A DNA stretch of 64,000 bases, from the NCBI RefSeq assembly GCF_002119665.1, contig NZ_CP021111.1, positions 1,488,001-1,552,000 on the forward strand. The letters are read 5' to 3'. The stretch is from Bordetella genomosp. 13 (GTDB lineage Bacteria; Pseudomonadota; Gammaproteobacteria; Burkholderiales; Burkholderiaceae_B). Of the stretch, positions 20,147 to 28,701 are shown piece by piece. The notes under the pieces are model-generated. The model worked only from the letters and a program-made list of their open reading frames with translations, did not search any database and was not told where the DNA came from. The number at the start of each line of letters is the position of its first letter. Within the stretch, counting starts at the first letter, position 1. The position numbers and the translations under genes are program-made.

Positions 20147-21589
20147 CTACGCCTGTGCGCGGGCCAGCACCTGGCCGGGCCGCGCGGCGCCCGTCGACCG
20201 GCCGTCCCACACCTGTTGGCCATTGACCCACACCGCGTTGACGCCGCGGCTGGCCTGGATCGGCGCCTCGAAAGTCGCGGCGTCGGTCACGTGGTCGGGA
20301 TCCAGCAGCACCAGGTCGGCCTGGTAGCCTTCGCGCAGCAGGCCGCGTTCGGCCAGACCGTATTGCTCCGCCGCCAGGCCGGTCATCTTGTGGATGGCCT
20401 GTTCCAGCGTCAGCAGCTTCTGTTCGCGCACCATGCTGCGCAGCACGCGGGTGAAGGTGCCCCACTGGCGGGGATGCGGATGCGGGTCGAAGGGCAGGCC
20501 GTCCGACCCCACCATCGTCAGCGGGTGCTGGAAGATGCGGTCGACGTCGTCCTGGCTCATCAGGAAGTAGATGGCGCCGGCGGGCGCCAGGCGTTTCAGC
20601 GTGGCCTCGTCGTCCAGACCCAGCTCGGCCATCACGTCCGAGAAGTCGCGGCCGGTGGCTTCGGGATAGCCTTGCGACCAGGTCACCATGGTGCGGCTGG
20701 CCAGGCGCACGCGGTCCAGGCGCAGCATGGTCGAGGTCGCGGGGTAGGGGTGGCAGTCCAGGCACACGGGCTGGCTGGCGGCCGCGCGCGAGATGATGTC
20801 CAGCGTCTCGCGCGAGCGGCCGTGGTTGTGCTCGCCAGCCAGCTTGTGGTGCGAGAACACTACGCGGCAATCCAGCGCGCGGCCGATTTCCAGCGCTTCC
20901 TCGATGGCCGGCACGATCCTGTCGCCTTCATCGCGCAGGTGCGTGGCGTAGATGCCTTTGCGCCCGCGCAGCGGCTGGCCGACGTCGATGATCTCGGCGG
21001 TTTCGGCTGCCGCCGCCGGCGGATAGAACGTGCCGGTGGACATGCCGAAGGCGCCGGCCCCCAGCGCGTCGTCCAGCAGCCGGCGCATGGCGGCGCGTTC
21101 GCTGTCGTCGGCGCCGCGGCCGGTGTCGGACATGGTGGCCACACGCAGCGTGGTGTGGCCGATCAGGGGAATGACGTTGACGGCGGCCGGAGAGGCGCGC
21201 AGCGCGTCCATCCAGTCGCCGAAGGTATCGAAGCGGAACAGCTCGGCAGGGCCCAGCAGGTCCAGCGGCTGGGGCACCGGCGCGGCCACGGCAGGCGCCA
21301 GGCTGATGCCGCAGTTGCCGGTCACCACGGTGGTGATGCCCTGCGACACCTTGGGCAGCATGTCGGGATGCGCCAGCAGGTAGCCGTCATCGTGGGTGTG
21401 CGAGTCGATGAAGCCCGGCGCCAGCACCTGGCCGCGTCCGTCTATCACCGGCACGCCCGGCGGCGCGTCGATCGTGCCGATGCGGACGATGCGTCCGCCC
21501 GCCACGGCCAGGTCGGCCTGGCGCGCGGGGGCGCCGGAGCCGTCGACCAGCATGGCGCCGGTCACGATGAAGTCTGCCTCCAGCTGCAT
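20147..21589 (-). CDS. D-aminoacylase / N-acyl-D-amino-acid deacylase
   Basis: A 480-residue amidohydrolase-superfamily enzyme. Metal ligands are visible in APGFIDSHTHDDGYLL (HxH), in VTGNCGISL (the conserved Cys ligand), in VVFSHHKLAGEHNHGRS and in TMVGSDGLPFDPHPHPR (Asp). The order and length match D-aminoacylases, which hydrolyse N-acyl-D-amino acids to the free D-amino acid. It sits between the Bug binding protein (16 bp upstream) and the racemase. Confidence 0.9.
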   Translation of the reverse strand: MQLEADFIVTGAMLVDGSGAPARQADLAVAGGRIVRIGTIDAPPGVPVIDGRGQVLAPGFIDSHTHDDGYLLAHPDMLPKVSQGITTVVTGNCGISLAPAVAAPVPQPLDLLGPAELFRFDTFGDWMDALRASPAAVNVIPLIGHTTLRVATMSDTGRGADDSERAAMRRLLDDALGAGAFGMSTGTFYPPAAAAETAEIIDVGQPLRGRKGIYATHLRDEGDRIVPAIEEALEIGRALDCRVVFSHHKLAGEHNHGRSRETLDIISRAAASQPVCLDCHPYPATSTMLRLDRVRLASRTMVTWSQGYPEATGRDFSDVMAELGLDDEATLKRLAPAGAIYFLMSQDDVDRIFQHPLTMVGSDGLPFDPHPHPRQWGTFTRVLRSMVREQKLLTLEQAIHKMTGLAAEQYGLAERGLLREGYQADLVLLDPDHVTDAATFEAPIQASRGVNAVWVNGQQVWDGRSTGAARPGQVLARAQA

Positions 21590-21605
21590 GGTCTTCTATG
21601 TTCCC

Positions 21606-22592
21606 TTAGTCGAGCTTTTCGATCTTGGCGTCTTCGATGATGCGCGTCCACTTCGCGGTTTCATCGGCCATCAGCTTGGCGAACTGCTCCGGCGTGCCGC
21701 CAGCGGGTTCGGCGCCCAGGGCTTCCAGGCCGTCGAGCACGGCTTTTTCCTTCAGCGCCTTCTGCATGGCGGCGTTCAGCGTGGCCACGCGGTCGGCCGG
21801 GGTGCCCTTGGGGGCCACCACGCCGCCCCAGGCGATGGTCTCGTAGCCCTTCAGGCCGGCTTCGTCCAGGGTGGGCACGTCGGGCAATTGAGCCAGGCGC
21901 TTCAGGCTGCTGACGCCAATGGCGCGCAGTTTGCCGCTCTTGACCAGCGGCAGGGCTTCGGACGTGTTCGAGAACATGAAGTCCAGGCGGCCGCCCATCA
22001 GATCCTGCAGCGCGGCGGGGCCGCCGTTGTACGGAATGAACATGACGTCGACCTTGGCCATGCTCTTGAACAGCTCGCCGCCCATGTGGCCGGTGGTGCC
22101 CACGCCCGAAGCGCCGTAGGACATGAGGCCGGGCTTGGCCTTGGCGCGGTCGATCAGGTCCTGCACGTTCTTGACGGGCGAGTCGGCGGGAACGATGAGC
22201 ACGTTGTACAGATTGAACAGGTGCGCGACGGGGGTCAGATCCGCGTCGACGTCATAGGGCAGCTTCTTGAACAGCGAACGGTTCACCGCCAGCGTGTTGA
22301 TGTTGCCGTAGCCGATCGTGTAGCCGTCGGCAGCGGCGCGCTTGATCTGCATGATGCCGATGTTGCCCGCGGCGCCCGGCTTGTTCTCGACCACGAACGT
22401 GGCCTTCAGGTCCTTGGACAGCTGGTTCGTGAACAGGCGCGACAGCACGTCGGGCGAACCGCCCGCGGCCGACGGCACGATGAACGTGACCGGCTTGGTG
22501 GGATAGGCTTCCTGGGCCTGGGCAGCCGACGCGGCGAGCGCGCCCGACACGGCCAGGGCGGTGACGCCGCGCTTGATGAACTGATGCAGCAT
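21606..22592 (-). CDS. Bug-family (TctC-like) periplasmic binding protein
   Basis: A 328-residue tripartite-tricarboxylate-type binding protein with a Sec signal peptide (AQA-QEAYP). Family hallmarks are YPTKPVTFIVPSAAGGSPD, ENKPGAAGNIG and GELFKSMAKVDVMFIPYNG. Such Bug proteins are hugely expanded in Bordetella relatives and bind carboxylated ligands. It is the first gene of the unit and divergent from the LysR gene. Ligand unknown; an N-acyl amino acid is plausible from context. Confidence 0.92.
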   Translation of the reverse strand: MLHQFIKRGVTALAVSGALAASAAQAQEAYPTKPVTFIVPSAAGGSPDVLSRLFTNQLSKDLKATFVVENKPGAAGNIGIMQIKRAAADGYTIGYGNINTLAVNRSLFKKLPYDVDADLTPVAHLFNLYNVLIVPADSPVKNVQDLIDRAKAKPGLMSYGASGVGTTGHMGGELFKSMAKVDVMFIPYNGGPAALQDLMGGRLDFMFSNTSEALPLVKSGKLRAIGVSSLKRLAQLPDVPTLDEAGLKGYETIAWGGVVAPKGTPADRVATLNAAMQKALKEKAVLDGLEALGAEPAGGTPEQFAKLMADETAKWTRIIEDAKIEKLD

Positions 22593-22655
22593 GTGTGATT
22601 CCCCTCAGAAATGTTGCAGTGCGAGAGAGGCAGGTTATCACCGCGGCCGGCAGGG

Positions 22656-22696
22656 CGATTATCGAAAAATGTCCGAAATCTATAATCGTCGGTTAT
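22656..22696. promoter_or_regulatory. Candidate LysR-type operator
   Basis: ATAA-N7-TTAT (22682-22696) fits the LysR T-N11-A box. In addition CGATTAT (22656-22662) and ATAATCG (22682-22688) are perfect inverted arms 19 bp apart. Both lie in the divergent spacer between the Bug gene and the LysR gene. Confidence 0.6.
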
Positions 22697-22721
22697 TGAT
22701 GCAAGCCAAAGGAAATCGGGG

Positions 22722-23666
22722 ATGGAAGCGTTCGACGAGCCGCGTGACGACCTGCGCCAGGATACCGGCACGGCCGCGCGGCCGCTGAATCTGCGACAGC
22801 TCGAAGTGTTCCGCGCCATCATGATGGCCGGCTCGATCAGCGCGGCGGGCCGGGCGCTGCACGTGTCGCAGCCCGCGCTGAGCCGCGTGCTGGCGCTCAC
22901 CGAAAGCCGGCTGGGGTATCCGCTCTTCGAGCGCGTGCGCGGCAGGCTCTCGCCCACGCCGGAGGCGCGCCGGCTGTTCGCCGAGGTCGAGCAGGTCTAT
23001 GGCGGCATCCAGCGCGTGAACGACCTGGCAGCCAGCCTGGGCCGCGATGGAGCAGGCATGCTGCGCGTGGTCGCCAGCGCCAGCTATGGGCAGCGCCTGG
23101 TGCCGCAGGCGCTGGCGCGGCTGCTGGCGCGCAATCCGCGGGCCAGGGTGGATTTCCGCAGCGCCACCTATGACGAACTGGTGGGCTATTTCCTGACCGG
23201 GCAGGCCGACCTGTCCCTCTCGATGTCGCCTCCCGACCATCCCAGCCTGGATTCCGAGAAGCTGGGCGAACACCCGCTGGTGTGCATCGTGCCGCCGGAT
23301 CATCCCCTGGCGGCCCACGAGGTCATCCGGCCTGAGGATTTCTCCTCCGGCGCATGGATCGGTTATCCCCCGGGCACGCCGCTGGGCCAGGCGCTGCAGT
23401 CGTTCTTCGGCGCAGGTCCGGTGTGTCCGGCGGCCATCGAGGCCCATTCTCCGGTGTCGGCGCTGGCTTGCGTGCAGCAGGGGATCGGTCCGGCGCTGGT
23501 GGACAGCACGTCGCTGTCCAGGACATCGGTCGAGGTCGCCGTAAAGCCCATCGAGCCGGCGTTGTCGGCGCAGGTATGGGCCACGCATTCAAACCTGACG
23601 CCGCTGCCCCTGCTGGGCCGCCGCTTCCTGGACGCCGTGCGCGCGGTGCTCGCCAAACCGAGCTGA
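22722..23666 (+). CDS. LysR-family transcriptional regulator
   Basis: A 314-residue LysR regulator. The N-terminal winged helix reads LNLRQLEVFRAIMMAGSISAAGRALHVSQPALSRVLALTE, and a periplasmic-binding-like effector domain follows from about residue 105. It is divergent from the Bug/D-aminoacylase/racemase genes and likely controls them and perhaps the carbamoylase downstream. The wording SISAAGRALHVSQPALSR resembles the OccR/NocR branch, which senses amino-acid derivatives. Confidence 0.88.
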   Translation: MEAFDEPRDDLRQDTGTAARPLNLRQLEVFRAIMMAGSISAAGRALHVSQPALSRVLALTESRLGYPLFERVRGRLSPTPEARRLFAEVEQVYGGIQRVNDLAASLGRDGAGMLRVVASASYGQRLVPQALARLLARNPRARVDFRSATYDELVGYFLTGQADLSLSMSPPDHPSLDSEKLGEHPLVCIVPPDHPLAAHEVIRPEDFSSGAWIGYPPGTPLGQALQSFFGAGPVCPAAIEAHSPVSALACVQQGIGPALVDSTSLSRTSVEVAVKPIEPALSAQVWATHSNLTPLPLLGRRFLDAVRAVLAKPS

Positions 23667-23841
23667 GCTGGCACGGGACGGAACGGGCGCGACTCCCATC
23701 GAATTATGTAGGTCTTGCATAACCTGCCGGTATCGCGACAGAGAGCGCCCGTCCCAGGCGCGCCGCCGCGGGGGTTTTACGCGCGGCGCGCGGCACGGCA
23801 TGCTGCGCTCTTTGCCGAACGACGACGCAAGGGAGAACGGG

Positions 23842-24792
23842 GTGGCAGACAAGAGAACGATTGGATTGGCGGTGGCGCAGATGGGTCCGGTGCACCTGGC
23901 CGACACGCGCGCGGTGGTGGTGAAGCGCTTGCGCGACATGCTGGCCGAGGCGCACGGCCGCGGCGCCAAGCTCGTCGTGTTTCCGGAACTGGCGCTGACC
24001 ACGTTCTTCCCGCGCTACTGGATGGAAGACAGCGAGGCGCAGGCGCGCTTCTTCGAAAGCGCCATGCCCAATGCCGACGTGCAGCCGCTGTTCGACGACG
24101 CCCGCCGGTTGGGCGTGGGCTTCTACCTGGGCTATGCCGAGCTGACGCCCGAGGGCGTGCCGTACAACACCGCCATCCTGGTGGACGAGCACGGCGCCAT
24201 CGTGGGCAAGTACCGCAAGATCCACCTGCCGGGCCACGACGACCACAAGCCCGACGCGCCGTTCCAGCACCTGGAAAAGAAGTTCTTCAAGGTCGGCAAC
24301 CGGCCGTTCGGCGTGTGGGAGGCCCTGGGCGCGCGCATCGGCATGTGCCTGTGCAACGACCGCCGCTGGCCCGAGACCTGGCGCGTGATGTCCCTGCAGA
24401 GCGCCGAACTGGTGGTGCTGGGCTACAACACGCCGTCGGTCAACATCCACTGGCCCGAGCCGGTGCACCTGCGCATGCATCACCACCTGATCACGCTGCA
24501 GGCCAGCGCCTATCAGAACTGCGTGTGGGCCGCCGCGGCTGCAAAGTGCGGCTCCGAGGACGGACACCACATGATCGGCGGTTCAGTCATTGTGGCGCCC
24601 ACCGGCGAGATCGCGGCGCAGGCGACCACGGAAGACGACGAAGTGCTGGTTGTGAACGCCGACCTGGGCCTGGCCGAGACCTTCCGCAAGAACGTGTTCG
24701 ACTTCGCGCGCCATCGCCGTCCCGAACACTATGCGCTGATCACCGAGCGCGTGGGTCCCGGACCGGCGCTGCCGCAGGGCACGGACGAGTAA
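23842..24792 (+). CDS. N-carbamoyl-D-amino-acid hydrolase (carbon-nitrogen hydrolase)
   Basis: A 316-residue nitrilase-superfamily amidohydrolase. The triad is visible as Glu in VVFPELALTTFFPRYW, Lys in GKYRKIHLPGHDDH and Cys in IGMCLCNDRRWPETWR, the wording typical of D-carbamoylases. It converts N-carbamoyl-D-amino acids to D-amino acid, CO2 and ammonia. A GTG at 23842 after GGGAGA fits the family start better than an upstream ATG at 23800. The neighbouring racemase and D-aminoacylase support D-amino-acid chemistry; no hydantoinase is seen in the window. Confidence 0.88.
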   Translation: MADKRTIGLAVAQMGPVHLADTRAVVVKRLRDMLAEAHGRGAKLVVFPELALTTFFPRYWMEDSEAQARFFESAMPNADVQPLFDDARRLGVGFYLGYAELTPEGVPYNTAILVDEHGAIVGKYRKIHLPGHDDHKPDAPFQHLEKKFFKVGNRPFGVWEALGARIGMCLCNDRRWPETWRVMSLQSAELVVLGYNTPSVNIHWPEPVHLRMHHHLITLQASAYQNCVWAAAAAKCGSEDGHHMIGGSVIVAPTGEIAAQATTEDDEVLVVNADLGLAETFRKNVFDFARHRRPEHYALITERVGPGPALPQGTDE

Positions 24793-24838
24793 GAGGCGCG
24801 AGCCTGGCCGCGGGCTGTCCCGGGCTGTCCCTGTCGGG

Positions 24839-24867
24839 AAGCCGGCCACGATGGCCGGCTTTTTCTT
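24839..24867 (+). terminator. Rho-independent terminator
   Basis: AAGCCGGCC (24839-24847), a five-base loop and GGCCGGCTT (24853-24861) form a 9-bp stem running into TTTTCTT. It terminates the carbamoylase gene and lies just before the convergent GST gene. Confidence 0.85.
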
Positions 24868-24877
24868 GCGCGGGGGC

Positions 24878-25489
24878 CTACAGGCCTTCTTCCCGCATGG
24901 CGGCCTGCACCGCGGGATCGGCCTGCATGCGCTTGAAGAAGGCGTCCAGCGCGTCCAGCCCGGCCAGGTCGAGGGCCTTGGCGTGGGCCCAGCGCAGCAC
25001 CACGAACAGGTAGGCATCGGCAACGCACGGCTTGTCGCCCACCAGGTACGAACGATTCTTCAAGTGCGTGTCCACCACGCCCAACAGGCCGCGCAGCATT
25101 TTCGCGACGGAGGCACGCAGTTCCTCCTGCGTCGTCTCGGCCGCCACGTAGCGCTGTGCGCCGAACAGCAGCGAGAAGGTCTTGTGCACGTCGGAATTGA
25201 TGAAGCCCAGCCAGCGGCGCGCCTCGGCGCGGGCGCGCGCCGAACCGTCGCCCAGCAGGCCGGCGTGGGGCGCCTTCTCGGCCAGGTATTCCAGGATGGC
25301 GAAGTTCTGGGTCAGCACCCAGCCGTCCTCTTCGAGCGCCGGCACGGCGCCCAGCGGGTTCACGGCCAGATATTCGGGCGACTTCAGCCGGTCGCGCTCG
25401 AGCTTGTGCAGATCATGGGGCAGGCCGGCCCACTTCAGGGCGATGTGCGCGGCCAGCGAGCAGGCGCCGGGCAGGTAGTACAGCTTCAT
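24878..25489 (-). CDS. Glutathione S-transferase
   Basis: A 203-residue GST of the bacterial beta type. It starts MKLYYLPGACSLAAHIAL, with the Cys10/Ser11 region characteristic of beta-class active sites. It has the cis-Pro motif NPLGAVPALEEDG with TQNFAILEYLAE for glutathione binding, then an all-helical C-terminal domain. It likely conjugates or reduces electrophiles in the cytoplasm. Followed, on the same strand, by nothing closer than the terminator. Confidence 0.9.
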   Translation of the reverse strand: MKLYYLPGACSLAAHIALKWAGLPHDLHKLERDRLKSPEYLAVNPLGAVPALEEDGWVLTQNFAILEYLAEKAPHAGLLGDGSARARAEARRWLGFINSDVHKTFSLLFGAQRYVAAETTQEELRASVAKMLRGLLGVVDTHLKNRSYLVGDKPCVADAYLFVVLRWAHAKALDLAGLDALDAFFKRMQADPAVQAAMREEGL

Positions 25490-25535
25490 GGATGCAGGTC
25501 TCCTGGAATGGATGGGACGACGCGTACGTCGTGCG

Positions 25536-26420
25536 CTATGGTACGCCGGCCGGACGCGTCTCGCGCCACGCGATGTAGACGCCGCTGGCGGCGATGACGA
25601 CGGCGCCCACGCATACCGCCAGGCCCGGCGCATCGCGCCAGATCAGCCAACCCAGCAGGGTCGCCCACAGCAGCCCGGTGTAGTCGTACGGCGCCACCAC
25701 CGACGCCGGTCCGATGCGAAAACCCTGCGTGATGAAGGTCAGTCCCAGGGTGCTGAACACCGCCACGGCGGCGAACCGGGGCAGGTCGCGCCACAGCACC
25801 TCTGTCCAGAACCACGGCGCCAGCACGGCGCTGCACACCAGCTGCGCGGCCACGATGTAGAACATGGTGGTCAGCATGCCTTCGCCGCGGCCGATGGCGC
25901 GCGCGGTGATCATCATGAACGCGTAGAGCAGGGCGGTGGTGAGCGGCAGCAGGGCCGCGGGCTGGAAGCTGGCCGAGCCGGGCTGCACGATGACCAGCAC
26001 GCCCGCGAAGCCCGCGCACACGGCCAGCCAGCGCGCGCCGTCCACGCGTTCCTTCAGCACCAGCACCGACAGCGCCGTGACGAACATCGGCGCCGCATAC
26101 GAGATGGCGGTGGCCTCGGCCAGCGGCATGGCCTGCAGGCCCAGGTAGAAGCAACAGGCCGACACCACGTTGATCGCCCCGCGGCCCAGGTGCAGCCAGG
26201 GATGCCGCGTGCGCAATGCGCGCCGGCCGCCGCCCAGCGCGGCCACCAGCGCCATGACCACGGGCAGCGCGATCGCGGCGCGCAGGAACAGGATCTGGGG
26301 AGGGCTGTAGCGTTCGCCCAGCAGCTTCGCGACGGCGTCGCTGACGGTGAGGAACATCACGCCGGCGGTCACGCAGGCGATGCCGGCCAGCGGCGAGGCC
26401 TGGCGGGATGCGTCTTCCAT
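25536..26420 (-). CDS. EamA/RhaT-family (DMT) transporter
   Basis: A 294-residue inner-membrane protein with about ten hydrophobic segments arranged as two EamA repeats (first at about residues 12-145, second at about 160-285). Conserved GLQAMPLAEATAISYAAPMFVTALSVLVL and the equivalent VVAPYDYTGLLWATLLGWLIW mark the ends of the repeats. Such drug/metabolite transporters usually export amino acids or metabolites. Nine bases separate its start from the DUF423 gene upstream. Confidence 0.88.
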   Translation of the reverse strand: MEDASRQASPLAGIACVTAGVMFLTVSDAVAKLLGERYSPPQILFLRAAIALPVVMALVAALGGGRRALRTRHPWLHLGRGAINVVSACCFYLGLQAMPLAEATAISYAAPMFVTALSVLVLKERVDGARWLAVCAGFAGVLVIVQPGSASFQPAALLPLTTALLYAFMMITARAIGRGEGMLTTMFYIVAAQLVCSAVLAPWFWTEVLWRDLPRFAAVAVFSTLGLTFITQGFRIGPASVVAPYDYTGLLWATLLGWLIWRDAPGLAVCVGAVVIAASGVYIAWRETRPAGVP

Positions 26421-26428
26421 CGCGGCGC

Positions 26429-26806
26429 TCAGGCAGGCGCGCGCCAGGCCGCCCACGCCACCAGCGCCCACGCCGCCAGGAAGGCGACGCCGCCCAACGG
26501 CGTGACGGCGCCCAGCCAGCGCGTGCCGGTGACGGCAAGCACATACAGGCTGCCGCAGAACAGCACGATGCCCACGAACATGAGCACCCCTGCGGCCGAC
26601 AGCAGCGGCGAACCGTAGCGCGGGACCAGCAGCGCCACCGCGAACAGGCCCAGCGCGTGGACCAGGTGGTACAGCACGCCGGTCTGCCATACCGCGAACA
26701 GGTCTTGCGACAGCGTGTTGCGCAGACCATGCGCGCCGAAGGCGCCGGCGCCCACGGCGGCGATCATGTTGAGGGCGGCGAGCACGATGAATTGGCGGTC
26801 GGTCAT
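26429..26806 (-). CDS. DUF423 (YgdD-like) membrane protein
   Basis: A 125-residue protein with four hydrophobic segments. It opens with the DUF423 signature AALNMIAAVGAGAFGAHGLRNTLS, then WQTGVLYHLVHALGLFAVALL and GTRWLGAVTPLGGVAFLAAW. The function of this small inner-membrane family is unknown. It is co-transcribed with the EamA gene. Confidence 0.9.
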   Translation of the reverse strand: MTDRQFIVLAALNMIAAVGAGAFGAHGLRNTLSQDLFAVWQTGVLYHLVHALGLFAVALLVPRYGSPLLSAAGVLMFVGIVLFCGSLYVLAVTGTRWLGAVTPLGGVAFLAAWALVAWAAWRAPA

Positions 26807-26895
26807 GGCTGGATTGCGGCATGCGCAAGACGGGAAGCCGCCTATGATAGCGGCATCGCAAGCCTCTCCTTGCTTATCGATCCGGGAATTTCCTC

Positions 26896-27711
26896 ATGCC
26901 GCGTTGCTTCTCTTTTCTGGGCCGCCTGACCTTGGCGGCCGCCGTACTGGCCTGGGCCGGCGCCGTCCACGCGGCCTCGCCGGCCCCGCTGCGCATCGGC
27001 GTCATCGCCAGCGTGGCCAACCAGGCCACGGAGATCGCCATCGAAGAGGCGCGCCGACAGGGATTGGAGGTGAAACTGGTCGAGTTCAGCGACTGGGTGC
27101 TGCCCAACATCGCCGTGGCCGACGGCTCCATCGACGCCAACTTCTTCCAGCACGAACCCTTCCTGCAACTGTTCAACAAGAGCCGGGGCGCGAACCTGGC
27201 GCCCATCGCATACGGCTATTCGACCACCATCGGGCTGTTCTCGAAGAAACTGAAGCGCGGGGACACTGTGCCCGAGGGCGCGTCCATCGCGGTGCCCAAC
27301 GATCCGGTCAATACGGGCCGGGCGTTGCTGCTGCTGCAGTCCATCGGACTGATCCAGCTGCGGCCCGGGGTGGGCCACCAGGCCACGCTGCAGGACATCG
27401 CGGCCAATCCGCGCAAGCTGCGCCTGGTGCAATTGGAAGGATCGCAAGCGGCGCGTACTTTCGACGACGTGACGGCGTCGGTGACTTACACCACCTTCGC
27501 CAAGCATGCGGGCATCGATGAAAAGGACGGTCTGGCCTTCGACAACACGGATCCGGACACGGTGCGTCGCTATGCCATCCGCTGGGTGGCCAAGCCCGAG
27601 CGCGCGGACGACCCGCGCCTGCGGCAGTTCATCCGCATCTATCAGGAATCGCCGCAGGTGAAGGCCACGCTGCGCCGCCTGTATGGCGACCTGATCGACT
27701 TTCCGTGGTGA
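26896..27711 (+). CDS. MetQ/NlpA-family substrate-binding protein, orphan
   Basis: A 271-residue periplasmic protein of the MetQ/NlpA family. It has LRIGVIASVANQATEIAIEEARRQG, a variant of the usual start, then NFFQHEPFLQLFNK, GYSTTIGLFSKKLK and IAVPNDPVNTGRALLLLQSIGLIQL. The signal peptide ends near VHA-AS and shows no lipobox cysteine, although most relatives are lipoproteins. No metN or metI is adjacent. The ligand is probably methionine or a related amino acid, but the usual DAVFFQHxPYL wording is altered. Confidence 0.85.
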   Translation: MPRCFSFLGRLTLAAAVLAWAGAVHAASPAPLRIGVIASVANQATEIAIEEARRQGLEVKLVEFSDWVLPNIAVADGSIDANFFQHEPFLQLFNKSRGANLAPIAYGYSTTIGLFSKKLKRGDTVPEGASIAVPNDPVNTGRALLLLQSIGLIQLRPGVGHQATLQDIAANPRKLRLVQLEGSQAARTFDDVTASVTYTTFAKHAGIDEKDGLAFDNTDPDTVRRYAIRWVAKPERADDPRLRQFIRIYQESPQVKATLRRLYGDLIDFPW

Positions 27712-27723
27712 CACCGCCGGCAA

Positions 27724-27740
27724 GGCCCGGGCGCCGGGCC
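27724..27740. terminator. Hairpin between convergent metQ-like gene and psd
   Basis: GGCCCGG-GCG-CCGGGCC is a perfect 7-bp stem with a three-base loop in the 54-bp convergent gap. There is no T-run, so termination strength is uncertain. Confidence 0.45.
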
Positions 27741-27765
27741 GGCGCCGCCTGACCCGGCCGTCGCG

Positions 27766-28632
27766 TCAGGCGGGCAGGCCCAGCAGTTCGCCCATGCGCA
27801 TGGTGCGGCCCGGGGCGGTGTCGCCCGCCCAGCGCACGCGTCCGGGGCCGAACAGCACGACGACCGTGGACCCCAGCAGGAAGCGCCCCATTTCGGCGCC
27901 CTTGTCCAGGCGCACCGGCACGGTGGCGTCAGGATCGTAGCGGGTGCTGCGCACGGCGCGGCGGTGCGGCGCGACGCGGCCGGCCCAGACGGTTTCGATC
28001 GAAGCCACGATCATGGCGCCCACCAGCACCACGGCCATGGGACCGTAGGCCTCGGTATCGAACAGGCACACGACCCGCTCGTTGCGTGCGAACAGGCCGG
28101 GCACGTTGCGGGCGGTAAGCGGATTGACCGAGAACAGGCGGCCCGGCACGTACACCATCTCGCGCAGGGTGCCTGCCACCGGCATGTGCACGCGATGGTA
28201 GTCGCTGGGTGACAGGTAGATGGTGGCGAAGCTGCCGCCGGTGAACGGCGCGGCGCGTTCGGCGTCGCCGCCCAGCAAGGCATTCAGGCTGTAGGAATGG
28301 CCCTTGGCCTGGAAGACGCGGTCGCGATCGATGGCGCCGAACTGGCTCATGAAGCCGTCCGTGGGGCACAGCACCGCACCGGCGTCGCGCGCCAGCGGCC
28401 GGGCATCGGCCTTCAGCGCGCGCGTGAAGAAGGTGTTGAAGCTTTCGTAGGCCAGCGCGTCTTCGAGCAGCGCCTCGCTCATGTTGACGCCATAGCTATG
28501 CACGAAGTTGCTGATCAGGCGGTTCTTCAGCCAGGGCTCGCGGCTGTCGGCAAGCAGGCCCGCCAGACGCGACACCAGGTGGTGCGGCGCGAGATATTGG
28601 CTGGCCAGAAATAGCGTGTCTTTGATGGGCAT
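27766..28632 (-). CDS. psd: Phosphatidylserine decarboxylase proenzyme
   Basis: A 288-residue membrane-associated decarboxylase that makes phosphatidylethanolamine. Conserved parts are [59 protein letters not shown] and [24 protein letters not shown]. The self-cleavage site LGST lies near residue 255, so the proenzyme would split into beta and alpha chains with a pyruvoyl group from the Ser. Length fits the family. Confidence 0.95.
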   Translation of the reverse strand: MPIKDTLFLASQYLAPHHLVSRLAGLLADSREPWLKNRLISNFVHSYGVNMSEALLEDALAYESFNTFFTRALKADARPLARDAGAVLCPTDGFMSQFGAIDRDRVFQAKGHSYSLNALLGGDAERAAPFTGGSFATIYLSPSDYHRVHMPVAGTLREMVYVPGRLFSVNPLTARNVPGLFARNERVVCLFDTEAYGPMAVVLVGAMIVASIETVWAGRVAPHRRAVRSTRYDPDATVPVRLDKGAEMGRFLLGSTVVVLFGPGRVRWAGDTAPGRTMRMGELLGLPA

Positions 28633-28701
28633 CTAACGTGGTGATGACGTAGGCGCGGGAAGGAGCGCCCGACCGGTCAGTGTAGCGCGCGCGGCGCGTA
28701 C

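Noticed and set aside
23800..23841. ATG at 23800 as start of the carbamoylase
   Set aside because: The GTG at 23842 has a Shine-Dalgarno and fits the family N-terminus; the upstream residues look like leader sequence.
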